Below, piece after piece: positions 25,473 through 34,017 of a DNA stretch of 64,000 bases. The translations under genes and the position numbers were made by a program. Below the pieces are notes generated by a model. That model did no database searches, was not told where the DNA came from, and saw only the letters and a list, made by a program, of their open reading frames with translations. Numbering within the stretch: the first letter of the stretch is position 1; every line of letters starts with the position of its first letter. The stretch comes from NP936 sp002726085. GTDB taxonomy: Bacteria > Acidobacteriota > Vicinamibacteria > Vicinamibacterales > UBA8438. The stretch lies in contig DASCQF010000041.1 in NCBI GenBank assembly GCA_036012905.1, positions 16,650 to 80,649 of the forward strand. Reading direction: 5' to 3'.

Positions 25473-25664
25473 ATGTCGAAGCATTGCGAAATTTGCGGGA
25501 AGGGCCCGGCGTTCGGACGAAACGTCAGTCACGCGCACAACGTCACGCGCCGTCGTTTCTTGCCCAACATCCAGCGGGTGAAAGCGGTCGTCAACGGCGG
25601 GGTCAAGCGGATTCGCGTCTGCACGCGCTGTCTCCGCTCGAACAAGGTCGTCAAAGCGGCCTAG
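25473..25664 (+). CDS. rpmB: 50S ribosomal protein L28
   Basis: A 63-residue ribosomal protein. The start MSKHCEICGKGP and the end RVCTRCLRSNKVVKAA give two Cys pairs, so this is the zinc-binding C+ form of L28. RPN-like core residues (SHAHNVTRRRFLPNIQ) match the family. AAGGA sits 3-8 nt before the ATG. An in-frame start 33 nt further upstream would run back to the promoter and is rejected. It is transcribed from an extended -10 promoter and followed by a hairpin. Confidence 0.95.
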   Translation: MSKHCEICGKGPAFGRNVSHAHNVTRRRFLPNIQRVKAVVNGGVKRIRVCTRCLRSNKVVKAA

Positions 25665-25675
25665 ACGTCAGCAGA

Positions 25676-25700
25676 AGGCGGCAGGCTTCGCCGCCTCTTG
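25676..25700 (+). terminator. Hairpin after rpmB, possible terminator
   Basis: AGGCGGC and GCCGCCT form a 7-bp stem around a 7-nt loop, followed by CTTGTTTC. The short, interrupted T-run makes it a weak terminator or attenuator ahead of ridA. Confidence 0.45.
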
Positions 25701-25735
25701 TTTCTGGCTCACACCGGCAAATTCCCAAGGACGTG

Positions 25736-26119
25736 ATGGCTCGTCAGGCCGTTCGGACCGACAAGGCACCGGCGGCGATCGGACCCTACTCCCAGGCCGT
25801 TCGCGCCGGCTCGATGCTCTTCATCTCGGGGCAAATCCCCCTCGACCCCACGTCTGGGCAGGTCGTGGATGGCAACGCCGCCATCCAGACTCGCCGGGTC
25901 ATGCAGAGCATCGGTGCCATTCTGCTGGCCGCCGACGCTGATTTTGACCAGGTCGTGCGAAGCACGATCTTCCTGACTGATCTCGCCGACTTCGCACAGG
26001 TCAACGAGGTCTACGGCAGCTTCTTCACCGACCCCGCGCCCACCCGCGCAACCGTACAGGTCGCCGCCCTCCCCAAAGGCGTGCGAGTCGAGATCGACGC
26101 AATCGCCTATCTCGAGTAA
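25736..26119 (+). CDS. ridA: RidA/YjgF family enamine/imine deaminase
   Basis: A 127-residue protein of normal length. It has AIGPYSQAVRAGSMLFISGQIPLDP at the substrate pocket, the mid-block LTDLADFAQVNEVYGSFF, the catalytic Arg in PTRATVQVAALPKG, and the terminal Glu in VEIDAIAYLE. RidA proteins form trimers and hydrolyse reactive 2-aminoacrylate made by PLP enzymes. The start is the ATG at 25736. The gene follows rpmB by 71 nt, past a hairpin, and is convergent with rel. Confidence 0.92.
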   Translation: MARQAVRTDKAPAAIGPYSQAVRAGSMLFISGQIPLDPTSGQVVDGNAAIQTRRVMQSIGAILLAADADFDQVVRSTIFLTDLADFAQVNEVYGSFFTDPAPTRATVQVAALPKGVRVEIDAIAYLE

Positions 26120-26223
26120 TCGACTGGCGCCCGAAGGGCGGGCCCAGGCTCAATGGGCGACGCCCTCCAGGCGGGCACCTCGTCAGAGCACCTGGCAGAC
26201 TGTTGCAGACACACAGGCCTCGG

Positions 26224-26336
26224 TTCTCGTGACGAGACGTTCGGCTGGCAAGGCGCGACGAGGGAGCAGCCAGGCGGGCTGTGACCCCGGTGAGCAGAAG
26301 CCGCGACGCAGGCCCTCGCGGGCGTCTCGTCACGAA
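26224..26336. repeat. Dispersed element between convergent genes (copy B) with terminal inverted repeats
   Basis: The ends TTCTCGTGACGAGACG (26224-26239) and CGTCTCGTCACGAAAA (26321-26336) are inverted repeats matching at 15 of 16 positions. The interior holds CCAGGCGGGCTGTGACC (26270-26286), GCCGC and GCGGGCGTCTCGTC. The interior blocks recur in the same order at 8280-8345. No open frame is present. It fills the space between the ridA and rel stop codons. Confidence 0.55.
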
Positions 26337-26339
26337 AAC

Positions 26340-28490
26340 CTAGCGCATGCGCCGCTCCACCTCCAGTACCCCGGGCACGCCGCGAATCACCTTGACGATC
26401 CGCTGCAGGTGTTTCAAGTCGTCGATCTCCAGGGTGACGCTGATCCGCCCGTGGTGCTCGCTGGTTGAGGCTTCGACCTTCAGGGCGTTGGTCTTGAGAC
26501 CAGCAATCTTCGAGGTCACGTCCGCGAGGATGCCCCTCCGGTCCTCCACCTGAATACCGATGAGCACGATGAAGCCCGACTCATCCGCACGCTTGTCCCA
26601 GACCACGTCGATCCGACGCTCAGGGTCGTAGAGCAAGTTCAGGACGTTGGGACACCGCGCCGCGTGGACTGAGACCCCTTTGCCGCGGGTAACATATCCG
26701 ACGATCTTCTCGCCGCGGATCGGATTGCAGCACCTGGCCCGAAACACCAGCAGGTCGTCGAACCCGCGAACCTTGACCTTCTCCTCGCTGGGACGCAGCA
26801 TGCGTCTGACGACCGTCCCGATCGATGGGTTCCCGGGCTTCTCTTCGAGCTGCTTCGGCACCAACTTGGCCAGAACCGACCGGGCCGGAACCTTCCCGTA
26901 GCCAATCGCGGCGAACAGGTCGTCGGCGCGCTGCGCCCCAAACTCGCTCGCCACCCGGCTCACCGCCTCTGGCTCGAGCGCCGACCTGGCATTGACGTCG
27001 AATCGCCGAAGCTCCTTGTCGAACAACTTGCGCCCGAGCTCGACCGCCTGCACATTTTCCTTGGCGTGGATGAAGTGTTTGATCTTGTTGCGGGCACGGG
27101 ACGTGACGACGATGTTCAACCAGTCTCGACTGGGTATGTGCCCCTGTGCCGTCACCACCTCGACGATGTCTCCACTTTGCAGCCGTGTCCGCACCGGCAC
27201 CATCCGGCCGTTTACGCGCGCCCCGACACACTGATGCCCGACGTCGGTGTGAATGCTGTAGGCGAAGTCGATCGGTGTGGCGCCTCGGGGCAGCGACTTC
27301 ACTTCGCCCTTCGGAGTAAAGGTGTAGACCTCGTCCGGATAGAGGTCCACCTTCAGATTGTTGATGAACTCCCCGGGGTCGCGTACCTCCTGCTCCCACT
27401 CGAGCAGCTGGCGAAGCCATGCGAAGTGTCTCTCGTCGGGTGTGACTCCGACCCGTCCCTCCTTGTATTTCCAGTGCGCGGCAATTCCCTCCTCTGCCAC
27501 CGCGTGCATCTCCTCGGTCCGGATCTGCACCTCGAACGGGACACCCTGGTCGCTGACGACCGAGGTGTGCAGCGACTGATATCCATTGGCCCGCGGCATG
27601 GCGACAAAGTCCTTGAACCGTCCTGGCACCGGAGACCAGGTCTGATGGATGATGCCCAGGGCACCGTAGCAATCGCGTTCCGACGCGGTAATCACGCGGA
27701 GGGCGATCAGGTCGTAGACCTGTTCAAGGGAAATTCGCTGGCGCTTGATCTTCTGGTGAATGCCGTACAACCGCTTGATCCGTGACTCGATCCGCACAAA
27801 TGGCACCTGGGCCTCGGTTAGCGTGCGCTCGAGGGTCCGCCGTAAACCGGTCACCGCGGACTGGGTCGCCCGCCGCCGCCGGTCCACCCACGCCCGGAGC
27901 GTCTCGTAGGCCTTCGGGTCGAGGTGCCGGAAGGCAAGGTCCTCCAGCTCGTTCTTGACCTTCTTCATCCCGAGCCGGTGGGCGATCGGAGCGTAAATAT
28001 CGAGCGTCTCCTGCGCAATCGTCAGCCGACGGTCCTCCGCCAGGTGGTCCAACGTGCGCATGTTGTGAAGGCGATCTGCCAGCTTCACGAGAATCACCCG
28101 GATGTCGTCGACCATGGCAAGCAACATCTTGCGGAAGTTCTCCGCCTGACGCTCCTCGCTCGACGAAAACGGGATCGTGCTGATCTTGGTAACCCCCTCC
28201 ACCACGTGGGCCACGTCGGGACCAAACAGCTCGCGCACCCGCTCGATCGAGGTCAGCGTGTCCTCGACGACGTCGTGCAAGAGCCCGGCCGCGATCGCCA
28301 CGTCATCGAGACGCATGTCGGCAACAAGCGACGCGACCTCGAGCGGATGCGTCACATAGGGTTCACCAGAGCGGCGCGTCTGACCGGCATGCTCCTTGGC
28401 GGAGAAGTCGTAGGCCTTGCGTAGCAGACCGGTGTCCGCGTCCGGATGAGAGGCGAGGGCCTTGTCCGCCAGCTTTTCAAAATTGATCAT
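26340..28490 (-). CDS. rel: Bifunctional (p)ppGpp synthetase/hydrolase, RelA/SpoT type
   Basis: A 716-residue long Rel protein. Order: HD hydrolase domain (His72-Asp73 in GLLHDVVEDT, later KLADRLHNMRTLDHL), synthetase domain (about 240-350) with YDLIALRVI and GRFKDFVAMPRANGYQSLHT, TGS domain (about 385-450, VYTFTPKGEVKSLPRGATPIDFA begins it), a central Cys-containing region (ARCCNPIRGEKIVGY), and a C-terminal ACT domain (about 640-716). Both catalytic sites look intact, so it makes and degrades ppGpp. The start is MINFEKLADKAL; upstream in-frame residues are not conserved. A DksA/TraR-like gene lies nearby. Confidence 0.95.
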   Translation of the reverse strand: MINFEKLADKALASHPDADTGLLRKAYDFSAKEHAGQTRRSGEPYVTHPLEVASLVADMRLDDVAIAAGLLHDVVEDTLTSIERVRELFGPDVAHVVEGVTKISTIPFSSSEERQAENFRKMLLAMVDDIRVILVKLADRLHNMRTLDHLAEDRRLTIAQETLDIYAPIAHRLGMKKVKNELEDLAFRHLDPKAYETLRAWVDRRRRATQSAVTGLRRTLERTLTEAQVPFVRIESRIKRLYGIHQKIKRQRISLEQVYDLIALRVITASERDCYGALGIIHQTWSPVPGRFKDFVAMPRANGYQSLHTSVVSDQGVPFEVQIRTEEMHAVAEEGIAAHWKYKEGRVGVTPDERHFAWLRQLLEWEQEVRDPGEFINNLKVDLYPDEVYTFTPKGEVKSLPRGATPIDFAYSIHTDVGHQCVGARVNGRMVPVRTRLQSGDIVEVVTAQGHIPSRDWLNIVVTSRARNKIKHFIHAKENVQAVELGRKLFDKELRRFDVNARSALEPEAVSRVASEFGAQRADDLFAAIGYGKVPARSVLAKLVPKQLEEKPGNPSIGTVVRRMLRPSEEKVKVRGFDDLLVFRARCCNPIRGEKIVGYVTRGKGVSVHAARCPNVLNLLYDPERRIDVVWDKRADESGFIVLIGIQVEDRRGILADVTSKIAGLKTNALKVEASTSEHHGRISVTLEIDDLKHLQRIVKVIRGVPGVLEVERRMR

Positions 28491-28625
28491 CAGAAGTTGT
28501 TGTCCACCAACAGGATACAGACAGACTCCATGATAGGAATCGTTGCGGACAAGCGTCAAGCCGACTTGGCCATGACAAGCGCGAATTGGTTGAAGGAAAG
28601 CTATTTGCTGGACTGACCCTGTCCC

Positions 28626-28655
28626 TTGACTTGCCGTTTTTCGCTTCACTATACT
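28626..28655 (+). promoter_or_regulatory. Sigma70-type promoter of the TPR lipoprotein gene
   Basis: TTGACT, an 18-nt spacer and TATACT give a near-consensus housekeeping promoter. Transcription should begin near 28662, leaving a 5' leader of about 140 nt before the ATG at 28801. Confidence 0.75.
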
Positions 28656-28800
28656 GATGCGTCCTCAACGCAGGGTCGCCTGTGCCTCGTGCTGCTGGAA
28701 TTCGCCGGTTTCTCAGGCTGAACCCACCAGCAGCCGACAGGCAGGCTAGCCTTGGAATCTCGAGAGGACGTGCGAAACACAGCTTTTTGAGGGGACCGTC

Positions 28801-29745
28801 ATGCACATGCGATCGTTCGGAACGAGACTCGTTCTCGTCGCCACCATGGTCTTGCCGCTGGTGTCATGTCAGTACGCAGATCAGCTCAGGGCCCTGCGGG
28901 TGATCAAGGACGCCCACACGTTCTACCAGCGTGGAGACTACGAGGGCGCCGCGGAGCTCTACGAGGAAGTCATCGCCAACGACCCGAACATGGTGGACGC
29001 CTACTTCTACCTGGCGAACAGCTACGACAACCTGTTTCGACCAGCCCTGCGTGGCCAAGCCGTGAACGACGAGCTCCTGGAAAAAGCCATCGAAAACTAC
29101 ATCAAGTCGGTGGACCGCCAGACCACCTTACAGATGCAGACGCTGTCGATGCAGTATCTGGTCGCTGCCTATGGCCCCGACAAGGCAAACGACCCGGCGT
29201 CGTCAGAACCGGTGCTCCAGCAGATGATCAAGACCGACCCTACGAATCCAGACAACTACATCCGGCTGGCCACACTCTACGAAGACTCGGGACTCTATGC
29301 CGAGGCCGAGCAGATATACCTGCAGGTGCAAGATATGCGCCCCGACGACTCCAACGTGTTTCAGCAGCTGGCCGCGTTCTACAACCGCAGCGAAGATTTC
29401 GACAAGACGGTCGCGGCGTTGCGTCAGCGGGCTGTGCTCGAACCGGATAATCCGGAGGCGTATTACGTCATCGGCACTTTTTACTGGGATAAGGCGTTCC
29501 GCGACTTCAACCTCAGCGACGAGGAGGAGGAAGAGTATGTCCTGCTCGGACTCGCCGAGCTGGACAAGGCGCTCGAGCTGAACGCCGATTACATCGAGGC
29601 GCTGACCTACAAGAACATCCTGCTTCGGCTGCAGGCGAATCTCACAGAGGACCTGGACATGCGAGAAGAGTTAATCACTCAGGCCGATGAGCTGCGCGAC
29701 CGGGCCGAGGAGCTTCAGAAGCTGCGGACCGCCGGCGCGAGCTAG
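28801..29745 (+). CDS. TPR-repeat lipoprotein
   Basis: A 314-residue protein with a lipoprotein signal (lipobox LVSC, Cys23) followed by tetratricopeptide repeats over most of its length. Examples are AHTFYQRGDYEGAAELYEEV, ATLYEDSGLYAEAEQIYLQV and the repeat starting AAFYNRSEDFDKTVAALRQ. The C-terminal part is acidic and helical (DEEEEEYVLLGLAELDKALE). It probably sits in the periplasm or outer membrane as a protein-interaction scaffold, similar in design to BamD- or PilF-like lipoproteins, but no specific role is supported. It stands alone between its own sigma70 promoter and a strong intrinsic terminator. Confidence 0.85.
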   Translation: MHMRSFGTRLVLVATMVLPLVSCQYADQLRALRVIKDAHTFYQRGDYEGAAELYEEVIANDPNMVDAYFYLANSYDNLFRPALRGQAVNDELLEKAIENYIKSVDRQTTLQMQTLSMQYLVAAYGPDKANDPASSEPVLQQMIKTDPTNPDNYIRLATLYEDSGLYAEAEQIYLQVQDMRPDDSNVFQQLAAFYNRSEDFDKTVAALRQRAVLEPDNPEAYYVIGTFYWDKAFRDFNLSDEEEEEYVLLGLAELDKALELNADYIEALTYKNILLRLQANLTEDLDMREELITQADELRDRAEELQKLRTAGAS

Positions 29746-29771
29746 ACCGCCAACGGTTCCCTTCGACACAG

Positions 29772-29805
29772 GGGTCGGGCCGCGGAGGCGGTCCGGCCCT
29801 TTTTT
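29772..29805 (+). terminator. Intrinsic terminator of the TPR lipoprotein gene
   Basis: A 12-bp stem with two G-U pairs (GGGTCGGGCCGC with GCGGTCCGGCCC) closes on a GGAG tetraloop and runs straight into six T residues. It begins 27 nt after the stop codon. Confidence 0.9.
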
Positions 29806-29974
29806 CGTGTACGGGAACAGATCGGAAAGGTGCTCGGGCTTCAGGCGCTCGAGGACGCGCGCTGTGGGCCGACCGGACTCATCATTCGGCTCTCAGCCCT
29901 CTCACGCGCATGGACAATGAATCTATGAAGCAAGCTCCGGGTCGCGTAGTGTGCGATGCAAGAGGAGGCTTGCC

Positions 29975-30991
29975 ATGCGATATGTAGGGCTGGATGTTCA
30001 TGTGCGACAGTCGACGTTCTGTGTACTCGACCACCGCGGTCGCAAGCTGATGACCCGGACGGTCAAGGGGTCGGTACCGAGCGTCGTGGCCGAGCTCGCG
30101 ATGCTGAAACGACCGTTTGCGGTCTGCTTCGAGGCGTCCACGGGCTACGGGTTTCTGTTCGAGCGATTGCGCACGGTCGCCCGCCGTATCGTGGTAGCGC
30201 ATCCGGGCCAGTTGCGCTTGATCTTTCGCTCGAAACGCAAGAACGATTGGGTGGACGCCGAGAAGCTCGCCAAACTGCTGTTCCTGGATGAAGTGCCAAC
30301 CGTCTACGTCCCGGCGCACGCGACCCAAGCGTGGCGCCGGCTGATTGAGCATCGTCGCACGCTGATGGCGGAGCGCACACGGGCGAAGAACGGTCTCCGC
30401 GCCTTGCTCCGCAGCGAGGGGATTGAGCCTCCCAAAGGCCTCTGGACCCACCGCGGTCTGGCCTGGCTTGAGGCGGTGGCCTTGTCGTCGCCACTGGACG
30501 CGCTGCAACGAGACCTGCTCTGCGAGCGGGTGATGTCGCTCACCCAGATGCTGGCGCGCGTCGAGGACGCGTTGAATCGCACGGCCGCGACCCAGCCTGG
30601 CGTGCCGCTCTTGATGACGATCCCGGGCGTCGGGATCCGGACGGCCGAAGCCGTCCTCGCGCACATCGACGATCCGCACCGCTTCCGACGGGTCAAGGCC
30701 ATCGGTCGATACTTCGGGGTTGTGCCGAGTCAGGACGCCTCGGCCCAGTCGAACCGGTTAGGACACATCACGCGGGAAGGGCCTTCAGTCGTGCGCCACT
30801 TTGCGGTCGAGGCCGCGTGGCAGAGCATCCGCCGGTCGCCGCGCATTCGCGCGTTCTATGACCGCGTGCGGCGGGGCGACCCGCAGCGGACGAAGATCGC
30901 CGTGGTGGCCACCGCGCACTCCTTGCTGCGGACGATGCTCGCCATGCTGCGCACGGGCGAAGAGTGGAGGTATACCACCGACCCAGCGTGA
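29975..30991 (+). CDS. IS110 family transposase
   Basis: A 338-residue DEDD transposase. The N-terminal RuvC-like domain has MRYVGLDVHV, FEAS and NDWVDAEKLAKLL, supplying the acidic residues. The C-terminal transposase-20 domain has LMTIPGVGIRTAEAVLAHI, a Phe/Tyr-rich block (IGRYFGVVPSQ) and GHITREGPSVVRHFAVEAAW with the catalytic Ser. It appears complete. AGAGGAGG lies 6 nt before the ATG; an in-frame GTG at 29951 is less likely. IS110 elements lack long terminal inverted repeats and are guided by an element-encoded bridge RNA. The element sits between two terminators facing each other, a neutral landing site. Its exact ends were not determined. Confidence 0.92.
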   Translation: MRYVGLDVHVRQSTFCVLDHRGRKLMTRTVKGSVPSVVAELAMLKRPFAVCFEASTGYGFLFERLRTVARRIVVAHPGQLRLIFRSKRKNDWVDAEKLAKLLFLDEVPTVYVPAHATQAWRRLIEHRRTLMAERTRAKNGLRALLRSEGIEPPKGLWTHRGLAWLEAVALSSPLDALQRDLLCERVMSLTQMLARVEDALNRTAATQPGVPLLMTIPGVGIRTAEAVLAHIDDPHRFRRVKAIGRYFGVVPSQDASAQSNRLGHITREGPSVVRHFAVEAAWQSIRRSPRIRAFYDRVRRGDPQRTKIAVVATAHSLLRTMLAMLRTGEEWRYTTDPA

Positions 30992-31370
30992 ATCAGGCTC
31001 TGTGGATGTGGAGCGCGCGGGCTGCCCTTCCAGTCCGCACGTTGCTCGCCGAGGGCAACGCTCCAGTGCTGAGGAATTCCGCGGGAACAGAGCGCGGACC
31101 CCGTTGGCAGGGCATGGCGAAGGTAGGCCGCGACAATGATTGGGGCCGTGTCGAACTCGATAAGTGGCGCGTCAATCGACGACGCCGGATGGATGCTTGG
31201 AAACCCGCAGGACTCGCACACCGCGCTTGACACGGAGTTTACTCATGGATGCCCAGCATGGCACCGGCAGGTGATCCGTGCCTTGAGAACCCTCACGGCG
31301 CAGGGGCGTAACGGGTGCCCCCGCGTCCAGAGCGCCCGTAGCCCGTAGTTTGTAGCCTGGCCTGCACCCT
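30992..31370 (+). other. Non-coding right flank of the IS110 element (possible bridge-RNA region)
   Basis: No gene was seen in 379 nt after the transposase. A hairpin CGTTGC/GCAACG (31040-31060) and other GC-rich inverted segments are present. In IS110-family elements a non-coding end carries the bridge RNA (upstream in the IS110 group, downstream in the IS1111 group). This stretch or the 169 nt before the gene is therefore the expected location. The RNA itself was not identified. Confidence 0.35.
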
Positions 31371-31416
31371 GCCCCAAAAAGAAAACCGGCGCGACATCGT
31401 CTGATGTCGCGCCGGT
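31371..31416 (-). terminator. Intrinsic terminator of the tonB-exbBDD operon
   Basis: ACCGGCGCGACATC and GATGTCGCGCCGGT are perfect 14-bp arms around a 4-nt loop (31385-31416). On the minus strand the hairpin is followed by TTTTCTTTTTGGGG. It starts 30 nt after the last exbD stop. Confidence 0.92.
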
Positions 31417-31445
31417 CTGGTGTCTCCGTTCTTGCGTCGTTTGTC

Positions 31446-31910
31446 CTACAGCGCGTCCGCCCCGCCAGCTCGCCGCATCCCCTCGGTCACGATACCGACC
31501 TTGGTGATGCCCGCTCCCTTGGCGGCGTCGATCACCTCGATGATCTCGCCATACCGCAGGTTGCCGGCGCCGGCGATGAACATCGTCTTCTCGCGGCGCT
31601 GCTCGAAGATGGCACGCAGACGGCTCTCGAGCTGCTGGATCGCAATCGGCTGCTGGTTCACCGTAATCACACGGTCGGCCGTGTATTGCAGCACGATCTG
31701 GCTGCTGTCACCCTGGGCCTGTTGCGCGCCCTGCGTCTCGAGCGGCAGGTTTATGTCGAGCCCCCGCTGGGACAATGGCAACGCCGCCAGGAAGATGACG
31801 ATCAGCACCAGCAACACGTCGATAAACGGCGTGATGTTGATAGCCGAGGTCGATTCAGGCTTCTTGGACGTTACGATATCGTCTGCGCCGAAGTGCTTTT
31901 TCTGGCTCAT
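31446..31910 (-). CDS. exbD: ExbD/TolR family biopolymer transport protein (second copy)
   Basis: A 154-residue protein with one N-terminal membrane helix holding the proton-pathway Asp in INITPFIDVLLVLIVIFL (Asp31), then a periplasmic domain of the TolR/ExbD fold. In the ExbBD motor this Asp relays the proton motive force. It starts 3 nt after the other exbD and is the last gene of the operon. A longer Lys/Ser N-terminal tail (KKHFGADDIVTSKKPE) distinguishes it from copy one. Two different ExbD proteins with one ExbB suggest a heteromeric motor or two alternative motors, a design seen in several TonB operons outside the Enterobacteria. Confidence 0.92.
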   Translation of the reverse strand: MSQKKHFGADDIVTSKKPESTSAINITPFIDVLLVLIVIFLAALPLSQRGLDINLPLETQGAQQAQGDSSQIVLQYTADRVITVNQQPIAIQQLESRLRAIFEQRREKTMFIAGAGNLRYGEIIEVIDAAKGAGITKVGIVTEGMRRAGGADAL

Positions 31911-31913
31911 CGG

Positions 31914-32357
31914 CTACTCGCCCCCTCCAGCGGCACCCGCGCTGCCGACCTTGCGCTCGGTGATCAACCCGATGTCCTCGATGCCGGCGCGCTGAAGCCG
32001 GTCGAGCACGGACATCACGCTGCTGTATTGCGCATCCTGATCGGCCTTGATCAAGACAATCTTCTCGAATTTTCGGTCGAGCACCGATTGCACCTCTCGC
32101 AGCAGATCCTGCTCCGATACTTGCTGGCTCTCGACGTAGAACCGACCGTCGGCGGTCACCCCCAGCACTGTCTGCGCGTCGTTCTCCGGTTTTTCCGAGG
32201 TGTTGGCCGCCTCTGGCAACACGACGTCGACGCCCTTCTGCAGAAGCGGAGCGATGAGCATGACGATGATCAACAGCACCAGCATCACGTCGGCCAAGGG
32301 CGTGATGTTGATCTCCGAGTTCATCGCGCTTGTTTTTTCGCCTACTTGCATTCCCAT
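31914..32357 (-). CDS. exbD: ExbD/TolR family biopolymer transport protein (first copy)
   Basis: A 147-residue protein with the membrane helix INITPLADVMLVLLIIVMLI (proton-pathway Asp23) and a periplasmic domain ending in a flexible Gly/Ala tail. The motif SEINITP before the helix is standard. It follows exbB by 72 nt and precedes the second exbD by 3 nt. It should form the Asp-bearing core inside the ExbB ring that energises TonB or a Tol-like partner. Confidence 0.93.
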   Translation of the reverse strand: MGMQVGEKTSAMNSEINITPLADVMLVLLIIVMLIAPLLQKGVDVVLPEAANTSEKPENDAQTVLGVTADGRFYVESQQVSEQDLLREVQSVLDRKFEKIVLIKADQDAQYSSVMSVLDRLQRAGIEDIGLITERKVGSAGAAGGGE

Positions 32358-32429
32358 AGGTATGCCTCCTCGACTCGTCTCGAACAGCGGGAGCGACCCG
32401 GCGACACAGGCGCCGGGTCGACACCGGCG

Positions 32430-33101
32430 CTAATCCGCCTTCTTGATGAAGTAGTCGACGAGCTCGGACGACGAGTTGTCCATTTCAACATTGAAGAATT
32501 CGATCTTCGAGGTCAGGTAGTTGTAGAACCACACTGCGGGAATCGCCACGATCAGCCCCATCGCGGTCCCGACGAGCGCCTCGGAGATACCGGCCGACAC
32601 CGCACCCAGACCACCCGACCCGGTAGCCGCGATACCTTGGAACGCGGCGATAACGCCGAACGTCGTCGCGAGCAGCCCGACGAACACTGCGGTCGCGCCG
32701 ATGGTGGCCAGCGAACCCATGCCCTTCTTCAGGTCGGCGGCCGTCAGCGCGCTCGCGCGCTGGATCGCACGGCGCACCGCGTCGACCAGGTCGTCACGCT
32801 CCAGCTCGACGCCGGACTCCTTCTGGAACTGATACTCCTGCAGTCCGGCCAGGACGACCTTGCCAAGGTGGCTGTATTTGTAGTTCTTCGACTGCGAGAC
32901 CGCGATGGCGTCCTTGAGACGGCCATCCTTGAGATGCTTCGCCGCCTGCGGGGCAAACATCTTGGACTGCTTGCCAGCCTGGAAAAACGTGAACAGCCTC
33001 TCGAAAAAGACACCCATCGACCACATGGACATCACCGCCAGGACGACCATGAGAAGCTTGACGATGACGCCCATCTGTTCCCACATTTCAAGAAAATCCA
33101 T
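32430..33101 (-). CDS. exbB: ExbB/TolQ family proton-channel protein
   Basis: A 223-residue protein with three membrane helices: VIVKLLMVVLAVMSMWSMGVFF near the N-terminus, and two C-terminal ones beginning TIGATAVFVGLLATTFGV and GTAMGLIVAIPAVWFYNYL. The TM2-TM3 region and the Pro in the last helix match MotA/TolQ/ExbB. A large cytoplasmic loop lies between TM1 and TM2. It forms the pentameric stator ring in the inner membrane. It sits 27 nt after tonB, with a strong Shine-Dalgarno (GAGGAGG). Confidence 0.94.
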   Translation of the reverse strand: MDFLEMWEQMGVIVKLLMVVLAVMSMWSMGVFFERLFTFFQAGKQSKMFAPQAAKHLKDGRLKDAIAVSQSKNYKYSHLGKVVLAGLQEYQFQKESGVELERDDLVDAVRRAIQRASALTAADLKKGMGSLATIGATAVFVGLLATTFGVIAAFQGIAATGSGGLGAVSAGISEALVGTAMGLIVAIPAVWFYNYLTSKIEFFNVEMDNSSSELVDYFIKKAD

Positions 33102-33128
33102 TGTGCCTCCTCAAATCCTTGTTGATTC

Positions 33129-33842
33129 TTATCGCAACTGGAAGTTCACGGTAACGGTCATGATGACGGGAACCGGCACGCCGTTGAGCATGGTCGGCGT
33201 GTATTCCCACTGCCGGACCGCTTCGACGGCGGCCTCATCGAGCAATGGGACCGACCGCAGGACCTTGACGTCCGTGACGCGCCCGTCCGGGCCAATCACC
33301 GCCTCGAGAATGACGACACCGGCGACACGCGCCGCCTGCGCCACCGGCGGATACCGCGGGTCGACGTTCCTCGTCTTGACCGGCGCGCTGACATCGCCGC
33401 CGACTCGCACGGGCTCGGGCGGCGGTGGCGGCGGCGGCGGCGCTTCGAGCAGGCCGCCGACGATGCCGCCGACCACTCCGCCGGCGATACCGCCCTCGAC
33501 GCCGCGCACTTCGGAGAGATTGAACCCGGTCTCGGGCGCGATCTCAGCCGGCGCCTCGATCGGCGCGGCATTGGGATTGATGTCAATCACCGGCGCCTCA
33601 ACTGCCGCCGCGGCCTGCGGCGGTGGCGGTGGAGGCGGTGGTGGTGGTGGTGGCGGTGGCGCCGCGACGAACGCCATCATCGACGGCGGATTCGGCAGCA
33701 CCTGCGCGGCCAACAACGGCACGATCATGATCGCCGCTATCACCCCCACATGGGCGAGGATGGAGACCGGTACCGTGTACCACTTCTGCGCGCCGATCTT
33801 GATCGACGGATTCGCAATTTCACCAAACATCTGACCAGCCAC
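33129..33842 (-). CDS. tonB: TonB energy-transducing protein
   Basis: A 237-residue TonB. A single membrane anchor (about 24-47) contains SILAH (Ser27, His31), the SxxxH motif that couples TonB to ExbB. Next comes a run of 14 consecutive prolines (62-75), a Gly/Val-rich linker and a second proline block, then the C-terminal TonB domain (about 160-237) with DPRYPPVAQAARVAGVVILE and VRQWEYTPTMLNGVPV. It spans the periplasm to outer-membrane receptors. It is the first gene of tonB-exbB-exbD-exbD. No TonB-dependent receptor gene is in the window. Confidence 0.93.
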   Translation of the reverse strand: MAGQMFGEIANPSIKIGAQKWYTVPVSILAHVGVIAAIMIVPLLAAQVLPNPPSMMAFVAAPPPPPPPPPPPPPPQAAAAVEAPVIDINPNAAPIEAPAEIAPETGFNLSEVRGVEGGIAGGVVGGIVGGLLEAPPPPPPPPEPVRVGGDVSAPVKTRNVDPRYPPVAQAARVAGVVILEAVIGPDGRVTDVKVLRSVPLLDEAAVEAVRQWEYTPTMLNGVPVPVIMTVTVNFQLR

Positions 33843-34017
33843 AATTACCCTCCTGAAGCCCCCGATGGGCCGCCGGCCTCACACTGAGAGCGACGATTAT
33901 ACGCAGACGTGAAAAGCGGTGTCAACGTAGCCCCGCGATATCCCGGCAACTGGCGACGACGATCCTTTCAGCTCGAAAACTGTCATATTTCGAATGGGCC
34001 TTCCCGGCGCCGTCTAT

